From Planctomycetota bacterium (GTDB lineage: Bacteria; Planctomycetota; SBBH01; JAHFOU01), in assembly GCA_023261525.1 (NCBI GenBank), contig JAHFOU010000184.1:1-5179 (forward strand): a stretch of DNA of 5,179 nt, read 5' to 3'. Numbering within the stretch: the first letter of the stretch is position 1; every line of letters begins with the position of its first letter. Below are positions 1-5,179 of the stretch, piece after piece. A model generated the notes under the pieces. It ran no database searches. It was not told where the DNA came from and saw nothing but the letters and a program-made list of their open reading frames with translations. The position numbers and the translations under genes were made by a program.

Positions 1-392
1 TCCTCGGTCCAGGCGCGGCGGTAGGCGCCCGGGTCCAGCCAGCGCCCTTCGTAGAAGCGGTCCCCGGCGAGGCGGTGGGCGTCCTCGGGGCTGAGCCAGA
101 GCTCCCCCTGCCGGACGTAGCCGGCGGCCTCCAGGGCCTCGGCATTGTCCGGGGCCAGCCAGAGGGCGCGCTGGTAGAGGACCTGGGCCTCCCGTCTCAG
201 GCCCTGCTCCCGGCACCAGTGGGCCAGGGCCAGATGGCCGGCCACATCCGCAGGGTCCAGGGCCTGGCGACGGCGGGCGCACTCCTGCTGGGCCGGGGTC
301 GCGGCCGGCGCGGGATCCGCCCCGGCGCGACGCGCGCCCAGAAGGAGGACGGCGAGCAGGAAGACCGGGACGATGCGGTCGATGAGGGCCAC
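1..392 (-). other. C-terminal extension of the rpiB frame: signal-peptide-like segment, one TPR-like repeat and two GxW motifs (possible separate GTG-started gene)
   Basis: This is the part of the rpiB frame after the isomerase, residues 137 to 266 and beyond. It opens with VALIDR, then the hydrophobic IVPVFLLAVLLLGA (143-156), then RRAGADPAPA. Read from the GTG at 392-390 this looks like a secretory signal peptide with a possible cut after AGA. Residues about 185-220 fit one TPR unit (ALAHWCREQG, EAQVLYQRAL, LAPDN). Two related motifs follow, GELWLSPEDA (232-241) and EGRWLDPGAY (251-260), a style seen after TPRs in some secreted or periplasmic proteins of unknown function. No good Shine-Dalgarno sits close to the GTG; the G7 run lies about 15 nt upstream. 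Translation of rpiB must run into this region in any case, because no stop separates them. The function is unknown, and the C-terminus is not in the window. Confidence 0.6.
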
Positions 393-800
393 CCGGCCGG
401 CGTGACGCCCCCCCTCGAACGGCGTCTCAAGCCAGGCCCGGACGATGCCCTCCAGGGTCTCCTTCAGGCAGAAGCGGGCGCCCAGGCAGAGGACATTGGC
501 GTCGTTGTGGCGGCGGCTCATGCGGGCGGCCTCCGCGTCGGAGACCACCGCGGCCCGGATCCCCTTCACCTTGTTGGCAGCCATGGACATCCCGATCCCG
601 CTCCCGCAGACCAGGATGCCCCGATCCGCCTTGCCGGACGCCACGTGGCGGGCCACGGCCTCGGCATAGACCGGGTAGTCCACGGACTCCTTCGTGCGGG
701 TGCCCAGGTCCTCCACCTCGTGCCCGGCGGCCCTCAGGAAGACCACAAGCGCATCCTTGGCCTCCACCCCGGCATGATCCGCGCCCAACGCCAGCTTCAT
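1..800 (-). CDS. rpiB: Ribose-5-phosphate isomerase B with in-frame C-terminal hydrophobic segment and TPR-like extension (partial, 3' end outside window)
   Basis: RpiB interconverts ribose 5-phosphate and ribulose 5-phosphate in the cytoplasmic pentose phosphate pathway. The ATG at 800-798 gives MKLALGADHAG. Family catalytic and binding residues are all present: D8-H9, C65 in the CGSGIGMSMAANK loop, H98 in RRHNDANVL, and R132-H133 plus R136 in the C-terminal GGRHAGRV signature. Each is one position earlier than in E. coli RpiB (D9/H10, C66, H99, R133, R137), so the isomerase is complete by about residue 141. No stop follows. The same frame runs through a hydrophobic stretch (residues 143-156) and a TPR-like region to the window edge, giving at least 266 residues against the usual 145-150. 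The start overlaps the upstream stop in an ATGA and has AAGGAG 8 nt upstream. The isomerase assignment is very sure. Whether the tail is a true fusion or a separate gene starting inside this frame is open. Confidence 0.93.
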   Translation of the reverse strand, partial: MKLALGADHAGVEAKDALVVFLRAAGHEVEDLGTRTKESVDYPVYAEAVARHVASGKADRGILVCGSGIGMSMAANKVKGIRAAVVSDAEAARMSRRHNDANVLCLGARFCLKETLEGIVRAWLETPFEGGRHAGRVALIDRIVPVFLLAVLLLGARRAGADPAPAATPAQQECARRRQALDPADVAGHLALAHWCREQGLRREAQVLYQRALWLAPDNAEALEAAGYVRQGELWLSPEDAHRLAGDRFYEGRWLDPGAYRRAWTE

Positions 801-1891
801 GGTCTGCGCTCCTTCGGCCTTGGGGCCGCCAGAATCCCGTCCAGGACCGCCTGGATCCCCCGTTCGATCTGTTCCGCGCAGGCCCGGTACTCGGCCTCGT
901 CCCCGCCGATGGGATCCGCCATCTCCCCCCCGCCCGGGGCCAGGAGGCGGGCCCGTGCGGCGGCGGACTCCGAGAAACGGCGGATGCGCTCCAGGTGGAC
1001 GTTGGACATCGCGTAGATCCGGTCGGCCCGCTCCACGAGGTCCCTCGTCAGGGGGGTCGGGACATGGGCGGAGAGGTCGCCGCCCTTCTCCCGGATGATG
1101 CGGCAGGCGTGCTCGCTGGCCCCCCCGATGGGCAGGGCCGAGGTGCCGGCGGCCTGGACGAGGAGGCCGTGGACGGCAAGATCGGACGGCTTGATCCCCA
1201 GGCGACGGGACACGAGGACCTCGAAAAGGGCCTGGGCCATGGGACTGCGGCAGGAGTTCCCCGTGCAGACGAAGAGGACGCGACGGGCCGCGGCGCGGGC
1301 GATCATGTCCCGGCTCACGAGGCCTTCCCTGAGGACGGCCCAGGTCTCCCCCTCGACCGCGACGATGGTGGAAGCCTGGCGGATGGCGGCCGGCCCCCCG
1401 TCCACCAGGGCCTCGATGCCCTCGGGGAAGTACTCCGCCACCTCCCGGGCCGTGGCGGGCGGGGGCTGGCCCCGGGGATTGGCGCTGGTGGCATAGACCG
1501 GGCCTCCGGCGGCCCTCAGGATGGCCTGGGCCACGGGATGGGCGGGATAGCGCACGCCCAGGGTATCCCCACCCTCGCAGGGCAGGATCAGGGTCAGGGG
1601 GCCGGGCCAGAAGGCCTCCATCAGGCGTCGGGCCGTCTCGGAGACGGTCACGTGCTCCCCCACGAGCTGGGCCGGGTCGCCGACGTGCAGGGTGAAGCGC
1701 TCCGAGTCCGGACGCTCCTTCAGGGCCCTCAGGCGGGCCATGGCCTCCGGGAGGTCGCCCCGGGCCCCCACCCCGTAGACGGTCTCGGTCGGGAAGGCCA
1801 GGAGGGCGCCGGCGTCCAGGACCCGGGCGGCCTGAGCGATCCGGTCCGCCTCGGGGGCTCGAGCGTCCACGACGAGGACGCGGGGAGGCAT
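797..1891 (-). CDS. Fusion protein: TsaC/Sua5/YrdC-type L-threonylcarbamoyladenylate synthase plus low-molecular-weight protein phosphatase
   Basis: This is a 364-residue two-domain cytoplasmic protein. Residues about 15-193 are a YrdC domain, which makes threonylcarbamoyl-AMP from threonine, bicarbonate and ATP for tRNA t6A37. Visible motifs are FPTETVYGVGA (33-43), the K-x-R pair K58/R60, WPGPLTLIL (95-103), S-A-N at 136-138, ASTIV (173-177) and VLREGLVS (186-193). The extra C-terminal Sua5 domain is absent, as in TsaC. Residues about 204-352 are a low-molecular-weight phosphatase with VLFVCTGNSCRSPMAQ (205-220), nucleophile C209, R215 closing C-x5-R, and the general-acid loop D326-P327 (DPIGG). 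The joining segment is only about ten residues. The start abuts the preceding stop with no gap, and the end overlaps rpiB by ATGA. In B. subtilis the same functions are the separate neighbours ywlC, ywlE and ywlF(rpiB). Whether the phosphatase acts on tyrosine or arginine is unresolved. Domain calls are very sure. Confidence 0.95.
   Translation of the reverse strand: MPPRVLVVDARAPEADRIAQAARVLDAGALLAFPTETVYGVGARGDLPEAMARLRALKERPDSERFTLHVGDPAQLVGEHVTVSETARRLMEAFWPGPLTLILPCEGGDTLGVRYPAHPVAQAILRAAGGPVYATSANPRGQPPPATAREVAEYFPEGIEALVDGGPAAIRQASTIVAVEGETWAVLREGLVSRDMIARAAARRVLFVCTGNSCRSPMAQALFEVLVSRRLGIKPSDLAVHGLLVQAAGTSALPIGGASEHACRIIREKGGDLSAHVPTPLTRDLVERADRIYAMSNVHLERIRRFSESAAARARLLAPGGGEMADPIGGDEAEYRACAEQIERGIQAVLDGILAAPRPKERRP
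809..814 (-). promoter_or_regulatory. Shine-Dalgarno site of rpiB
   Basis: AAGGAG on the minus strand lies 8 nt before the ATG at 800-798, inside the last codons of the upstream phosphatase. It supports that ATG as the rpiB start. With the ATGA overlap it points to efficient re-initiation. Confidence 0.75.
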
Positions 1892-2245
1892 CTAGGCCGC
1901 CGGCTCCATCGGTGCCAGGGGCTCAATGACCACGGCCGTCCCGTAGGCCAGCACCTCGGTCACGCCAGCCATGATCTCGTTGGCGTCGTAGCGCATCCCG
2001 ATCACGGCGTTGGCCCCGCTCTGGCGGGCATGCTCCATCATGAGGTCGAAGGCGTCCTGGCGCGCCCGCTCGCACATCTCGGCATAGATCGTGATGTTGC
2101 CTCCGAAGATCGTCTGGATCCCCGCGAAGGCACTCCCCACCACGGAGCGGGAGCGGACCGTCAGGCCCCGGACCACCCCCAGGTAGCGGGAGACGCGGTA
2201 GCCGTCGAACTGGAACCCGGTGGTCACCGGCAGGTGGGGCGTCAT
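1892..2245 (-). CDS. YbjQ-family (UPF0145 / PF01906) small protein
   Basis: This 117-residue protein matches the YbjQ family in length and pattern. It has a YLGVVRG strand near residues 21-27, SVVGSAFAGIQTIFGG (34-49), a helix with YAEMCERARQDAFDLM (54-69), the conserved ARQSGANAVIGMRYD (73-87), and a final strand carrying YGTAVVI (101-107). The family forms small oligomers. It is often labelled heavy-metal-binding in databases, but its biochemical role is not established, and no Cys/His metal cluster is visible here. There is no signal peptide or membrane segment, so it is probably cytoplasmic. The ATG overlaps the purD stop (ATGA, 2245-2242) and is preceded by GGAGG 7 nt upstream, which fixes the start. 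Its TAG directly abuts the ATG of the following TsaC-like gene. Family assignment is confident; function is unknown. Confidence 0.9.
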   Translation of the reverse strand: MTPHLPVTTGFQFDGYRVSRYLGVVRGLTVRSRSVVGSAFAGIQTIFGGNITIYAEMCERARQDAFDLMMEHARQSGANAVIGMRYDANEIMAGVTEVLAYGTAVVIEPLAPMEPAA

Positions 2246-3534
2246 GCGCGGGCCTCCGCGGGGGAGGCCTTGAGGCCGATGTCCCGCCGCAGCTGGACGC
2301 CGGGGAAGCGGATCCGGTCCGCCGCCCGGTAGGCCGCGGCGCGCGCCGCCTCCAGGTCCTTGCCGAGGCCGGTCACCGTCAGCACCCGCCCCCCGGCGGC
2401 CACCAGGCGCCCGTCCCGGAGGGCGGTGCCGGCGTGGAAGACCAGGGCGTCGGGGCCGGCGGCCTCCTCCAGGCCCTCCAGCACGGCCCCGGACTGGGGG
2501 CGGTCGGGATAGCCGGGCGAGGCCAGGACCACCGTGGCCGCGGTCCTCGGCGACCAGGACAGGGTCGCGCCCTCCAGGCCGCCATGCACCGAACGCGCCA
2601 GGGCGTCGCCGAAGCTCCCCTCCAGGCGAGGCAGGAGGGCCTGGGCCTCGGGATCCCCGAAGCGGACGTTGAACTCCAGGACCTTAGGGCCCCCGGGCGT
2701 CAGCATCAGGCCCGCGTAGAGGATGCCGCGGTAGGGCCGGCCCTCCACCTTGAGGGCATGGATGATGGGGACCAGGATCTCGCGCTCCACCTGCTCCAGC
2801 AGCCCCTCGGGCAGGCCCGCCACGGGGGAGACGGCGCCCATGCCGCCGGTGTTGGGCCCCTTGTCGCCGTCCAGGAGGCGCTTGTGGTCCCGGGCCTCCC
2901 CGAAGCGGTAGATGGCCTCCCCGTCCGTCAGGGCGAACACGGAGAGCTCCTCGCCCTGGAGGCGCTCCTCGATCAGGATGCGGCGGCCGGGGGGGCCCAG
3001 GACGCCGTGGACCAGCATGCGCTCGGCGGCGGCCAGGGCCTCGGCGGCGTCGTCGCAGACCACCACGCCCTTGCCCGCGCAGAGGCCGTCGGCCTTCACG
3101 ACCATGGGGCCGGGCGCGGCCACGATGTGGGCGCGGGCCTTGTCGAACTCCGTGAAGACCCGCCCCTCCCCGGTGGGGATGGCGTGGGTCCTCAAGAGGG
3201 ACTTGCAGAAGGCCTTGGAGCCCTCCAGCTCGGCGGCGGCGGCCGTGGGCCCCACGGCGGCCAGGCCGGCGGCCGTGAAGCGGTCCACCAGGCCCGCCAG
3301 CAGGGGGAGCTCGGGGCCGATCACGGTGAGGTCGATGCGCTGGCCCTGGGCGAATCCGATCAGGGCGTCGACATCCATCGAGGAGAGCGGGATGCAGGTC
3401 GCCACCTGGGCGATGCCGGGGTTTCCCGGGGCGGCGAAGATCTCGGGCGGCTCGGGGTCCTGCGCCAGCCTCCAGGCGATGGCGTGCTCCCGTCCCCCCC
3501 CGCCGACCACGAGGACGCGCCTGGGGCTTGGCAT
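2242..3534 (-). CDS. purD: Phosphoribosylamine--glycine ligase (GAR synthetase)
   Basis: PurD joins phosphoribosylamine and glycine using ATP, the second step of de novo purine synthesis, in the cytoplasm. The 430 residues match a full-length monofunctional PurD. The N-terminal loop VLVVGGGGREHA is at 7-18, followed by APGNPG (35-40) and GPELPL (73-78). The ATP-grasp part carries KADGLCAGKGVVV (147-159), DHKRLLDGDKGPNTGGMGA (216-234) and EFNVRFGDPEAQ (287-298), which fits the family signature RFGDPE. RRDIG near the C-terminus is also typical. Minor departures are Cys152 where Ala is usual and Arg215 where Gln is usual before DHKR. The ATG lies 9 nt after the thiolase stop with no recognisable Shine-Dalgarno, and no earlier in-frame start exists after that stop, so translation may depend on coupling. 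It overlaps the next gene by 4 bp. Its place behind a thiolase is not a pathway link. The assignment is very sure. Confidence 0.98.
   Translation of the reverse strand: MPSPRRVLVVGGGGREHAIAWRLAQDPEPPEIFAAPGNPGIAQVATCIPLSSMDVDALIGFAQGQRIDLTVIGPELPLLAGLVDRFTAAGLAAVGPTAAAAELEGSKAFCKSLLRTHAIPTGEGRVFTEFDKARAHIVAAPGPMVVKADGLCAGKGVVVCDDAAEALAAAERMLVHGVLGPPGRRILIEERLQGEELSVFALTDGEAIYRFGEARDHKRLLDGDKGPNTGGMGAVSPVAGLPEGLLEQVEREILVPIIHALKVEGRPYRGILYAGLMLTPGGPKVLEFNVRFGDPEAQALLPRLEGSFGDALARSVHGGLEGATLSWSPRTAATVVLASPGYPDRPQSGAVLEGLEEAAGPDALVFHAGTALRDGRLVAAGGRVLTVTGLGKDLEAARAAAYRAADRIRFPGVQLRRDIGLKASPAEARA
2253..2257 (-). promoter_or_regulatory. Shine-Dalgarno site of the YbjQ-family gene
   Basis: GGAGG on the minus strand lies 7 nt before the ATG at 2245-2243, within the last codons of purD. 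It decides the start and, with the ATGA overlap, indicates coupled translation after purD. Confidence 0.75.
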
Positions 3535-3543
3535 AGAAGGATT

Positions 3544-4743
3544 CTAGCCCTGGACCGACTCGAACGCCACGGCCATCCCCATCCCCCCGCTGATGCAGAG
3601 CGTCGCGAGGCCGCGCCTGACGCCCCGGCGTTTCATCTCATGAAGCAGGGTCACCACGATGCGGGTCCCCGTGGCGCCGATGGGATGACCGAGGGCAATG
3701 GATCCGCCGTTCACGTTCACGCGGTCCATGGGCAGGGGAAGCTCGTGGTGGCAGGCCAGGACCTGGGCCGCGAAGGCCTCGTTCAGCTCGATCAGGTCGA
3801 ACTGGTCGACGGTCCCGCCGATGCGGGCCAACAGTTTCTGGATCGCCGGCACCGGACCGATCCCCATAATGGAGGGATCCACCCCGGCCGTGGCGGAGGC
3901 GACCAGGCGGGCCAGGGGCTTGAGGCCCCGGCGCTTCGCCTCCTCCTCCTCCATCACGATCACGGCGGCCCCCCCGTCCGTGATCCCCGAGGAGTTCCCG
4001 GCATGGACGGAGCCGTCCTTTTCAAACACGGGAGGCAGCTTGGCCAGGGAGGCCAGCGTGGTCCCGTCGCGGGGATGCTCGTCCGCGGAGATCAGGGCCG
4101 GCTTCCCGTCCCTGCCCCGTCCTTCGAGGGGGACGATCTCGTCCGCGAAGCGCCCGGCCTTACGGGCCGCCTCGCACTTGAGCTGGCTCTGGACGGCGAA
4201 TTCGTCCTGGACCTGGCGGGCGATCCCCTTCTGCCTGGCCAGCTTCTCGGCCGTCTGGCCCATGAGGAGATTGCTCATGGGGCAAAGGAAGCCGTCCAGG
4301 TACATCCCGTCCATGACCTCGGCGTTCCCCAAACGGTAGCCGTCCCGGAACCGCGGGAGCAGGAAGGGGGTGCGGGACATGGCCTCCATCCCGCCGGCCA
4401 GGACGACCTTGGACTCCCCGAGGCGGATCCTCTCCCCTGCCGTCACAATGGCCTGGAGGCCGGAGGCGCAGGCCTTGTTGATCGTCCAGGCCGGCACGGA
4501 ATCGGGGAGCCCGGCACGGATGGAGGCCTGGCGGGCGGTGTTGGGGCCGTTGCCGGCCTGGCGGCCATGGCCGAACAGGGCCTCGTCGACCTCCCCGGGC
4601 TTCAGGCCCGCATCGGCCACGGCGGCCCGGGCGGCGGCGGCGGCCAGCGCGGGGGCCGGAAGGTCGCGGAACCCCCCCAGGAACCTCCCGATGGGGGTGC
4701 GGCGTGCGGAGACGAGGACGGGCTGACTCACGCCCGCCAGCAT
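3544..4743 (-). CDS. Thiolase, probable acetyl-CoA C-acetyltransferase
   Basis: Thiolases condense two acyl-CoA units or cleave 3-ketoacyl-CoA. The 399 residues are full length. The acyl-carrying nucleophile is C92 in NKACASG. The other active-site elements are NEAFAAQ (321-327), H353 in GHPIGATG, and C383 in CISGGMGMAVA, where Ser replaces the usual first Gly of CxGGGMG. The loop region GYRLGNAEVMDGMYLDG (135-151) and MGQTAE (161-166) resembles AtoB/PhaA-type acetoacetyl-CoA thiolases more than FadA, so an acetyl-CoA acetyltransferase is favoured; a broader 3-ketoacyl-CoA thiolase is possible. The start is uncertain: the ATG at 4743 has only a weak upstream GGA, and the GTG at 4731 would give MSQPVLVSARRTPIG, closer to usual family N-termini. 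It is the first gene of the minus-strand string and is divergent from a TetR gene, suggesting control by that repressor. Exact substrate cannot be read from sequence. Confidence 0.95.
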   Translation of the reverse strand: MLAGVSQPVLVSARRTPIGRFLGGFRDLPAPALAAAAARAAVADAGLKPGEVDEALFGHGRQAGNGPNTARQASIRAGLPDSVPAWTINKACASGLQAIVTAGERIRLGESKVVLAGGMEAMSRTPFLLPRFRDGYRLGNAEVMDGMYLDGFLCPMSNLLMGQTAEKLARQKGIARQVQDEFAVQSQLKCEAARKAGRFADEIVPLEGRGRDGKPALISADEHPRDGTTLASLAKLPPVFEKDGSVHAGNSSGITDGGAAVIVMEEEEAKRRGLKPLARLVASATAGVDPSIMGIGPVPAIQKLLARIGGTVDQFDLIELNEAFAAQVLACHHELPLPMDRVNVNGGSIALGHPIGATGTRIVVTLLHEMKRRGVRRGLATLCISGGMGMAVAFESVQG

Positions 4744-4781
4744 AGCAAAGTCCGGCAGGCGGGCCCAGCCCCTACACCCCC

Positions 4782-4810
4782 TTGACAGATAACTTAGTAA
4801 ACACTAACTT
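4782..4810 (+). promoter_or_regulatory. Sigma70-type promoter of the tetR-family gene
   Basis: A perfect -35 box TTGACA (4782-4787) is followed after exactly 17 bp by TAACTT (4805-4810), which keeps the key T1, A2 and T6 of the -10 consensus. The region is AT-rich in an otherwise very GC-rich window. The expected transcription start, about 4816-4818, is almost at the ATG at 4820, so the transcript would have nearly no leader. No comparably good promoter was found on the opposite strand for the thiolase. Confidence 0.7.
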
Positions 4811-4811
4811 A
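4790..4811. promoter_or_regulatory. Inverted-repeat operator, likely binding the adjacent TetR-family repressor
   Basis: The arms TAACTTAGT (4790-4798) and ACTAACTTA (4803-4811) are inverted repeats matching at 8 of 9 positions around a 4-bp AAAC centre. The inner TTAGT/ACTAA arms are perfect. TAACTTA also occurs as a direct repeat with 15-bp spacing. The element covers the promoter spacer and the -10 box of the tetR gene and sits in the divergent gap, which is the usual autoregulatory arrangement for this family. Binding by this repressor is inferred from position and symmetry, not shown. Confidence 0.7.
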
Positions 4812-4819
4812 CCGACCGC

Positions 4820-5179
4820 ATGGGCAAGCGCCTGACCAGCCTCCAACGCCAGCAGCAGATCCTGGACGCCGCCGTGCGCCATTTCGCCAGCCGGGGCTTC
4901 AGCGGCACCAAGACCAAGGCCATCGCCCAGGAATGCGGGGTGACCGAGGCCCTCCTCTTCCAGCACTTCCCCGACAAGAAGACCCTCTACCGCCGCATCC
5001 TGGACACCCGCATGGGCCACTCGAACCGGGAGATCTTCCCCCCCTACTCCCGCTTCCGCGGCGATGACGAGGCCTTCCTCGTCTTCGTGGCCTCCGGCCT
5101 CCTGGCCCGCATGGATTCCGAACCCCTCTTCACCCACCTCCTGCTCTACAGCGCCCTGGAGCGCCACGACCTGGCCGGG
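4820..5179 (+). CDS. TetR/AcrR-family transcriptional regulator (partial, C-terminus outside window)
   Basis: The first 120 residues of a TetR-family repressor are present, open to the window edge. The N-terminal DNA-binding domain spans about residues 8-60: helix 1 QQQILDAAVRHFASRGF (11-27), T30/T32 before KAIAQECGV (33-41), and the recognition helix and turn TEALLFQHFPDKKTLY (42-57), the typical family pattern. Residues from about 61 begin the ligand-binding and dimerisation domain, which is too variable to name a ligand. The ATG at 4820 is the only reasonable start: an in-frame TAA lies 15 nt upstream at 4805-4807, and later starts would break helix 1. No Shine-Dalgarno precedes it. It is divergent from the thiolase across 76 bp that hold a promoter and an inverted repeat, so autoregulation and control of the thiolase string are likely. 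A role in acyl-CoA or fatty-acid response is only an inference from the neighbour. Confidence 0.93.
   Translation, partial: MGKRLTSLQRQQQILDAAVRHFASRGFSGTKTKAIAQECGVTEALLFQHFPDKKTLYRRILDTRMGHSNREIFPPYSRFRGDDEAFLVFVASGLLARMDSEPLFTHLLLYSALERHDLAG

Noticed and set aside
197..430. Minus-strand frame of 77 codons overlapping the rpiB tail in another phase
   Set aside because: Its Ser/Arg/Pro-rich translation is an out-of-phase reading, while the rpiB phase gives a sensible TPR-like protein over the same bases.
75..1016. Plus-strand open frame of 313 codons opposite rpiB
   Set aside because: It is antisense to catalytic RpiB motifs, has no recognisable domain, and reflects high-GC lack of stops.
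995..2332. Plus-strand open frame of 445 codons opposite the TsaC-phosphatase fusion and the YbjQ-like gene
   Set aside because: It is an antisense shadow with biased Gly/His/Asp composition and no recognisable motifs; the minus strand has strong homology throughout.
3494..3501. Run of eight C (G8 on the coding strand) near the start of purD, a possible phase-variable tract
   Set aside because: It encodes the conserved GGGG of the PurD N-terminal loop, so codon constraint explains it. Phase variation of a purine synthesis enzyme is implausible.
3535..3543. Terminator or promoter between thiolase and purD
   Set aside because: Only 9 bp are available, with no hairpin or T-run.
2434..4785. Very long open frame (783 codons) on the plus strand opposite purD and the thiolase
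   Set aside because: It lies antisense to two clearly homologous genes. The low-complexity Gly/His/Arg/Gln-rich translation is typical of an antisense frame in GC-rich DNA, and no domain or motif is visible.
4744..4819. Minus-strand promoter for the thiolase within the divergent gap
   Set aside because: Boxes such as TTTACT or TTAGTG have no matching -10 at 16-18 bp, so no promoter could be supported, although one probably exists.
4772..5167. Minus-strand frame of 131 codons opposite the tetR gene
   Set aside because: The Glu/Gly/Ala-rich antisense translation covers the promoter, the operator and the TetR HTH region, which is clearly coded on the plus strand.

Overview
The window is a GC-rich bacterial stretch (about 70% G+C by eye, not computed). 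It is almost fully coding and shows no phage, transposon, CRISPR or RNA gene. Strong G/C third-position bias, tightly packed genes and domain fusions would suit a GC-rich Acidobacteriota (Holophaga/Geothrix-like) or deltaproteobacterial lineage. That placement is an impression from protein style, not a demonstrated assignment.

Layout. Five reading units lie head to tail on the minus strand. In transcription order they are a thiolase (4743-3544), purD (3534-2242), a YbjQ-family small protein (2245-1892), a fusion of a TsaC/Sua5-type threonylcarbamoyl-AMP synthase with a low-molecular-weight protein phosphatase (1891-797), and rpiB (800 to beyond base 1). Junctions are 9 bp, a 4-bp ATGA overlap, 0 bp and another ATGA overlap, so the string is probably one operon with translational coupling. 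On the plus strand a TetR-family repressor gene starts at 4820, runs off the right edge, and is divergent from the thiolase. The only real intergenic space is 4744-4819. It is AT-rich in its right half and carries a clear sigma70-like promoter (TTGACA-17-TAACTT) overlapped by a 22-bp inverted repeat, which is very probably the repressor's own operator.

How the genes fit together. The thiolase (acyl-CoA metabolism) beside a TetR gene and operator suggests local control of that promoter. purD (purine synthesis), the TsaC-like domain (tRNA t6A37), the phosphatase and rpiB (pentose phosphate) are housekeeping functions. The order TsaC-like / LMW phosphatase / RpiB matches the Bacillus subtilis ywlC-ywlE-ywlF order, but here the first two are fused into one chain.

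The most unusual point is at the left end. The rpiB frame does not stop after a complete isomerase domain. It continues in frame into a signal-peptide-like hydrophobic segment, a TPR-like helix pair and two GxW-type motifs, and is still open at base 1. No wholly new system is evident. The fusions and the operator/promoter arrangement are the parts worth a second look.
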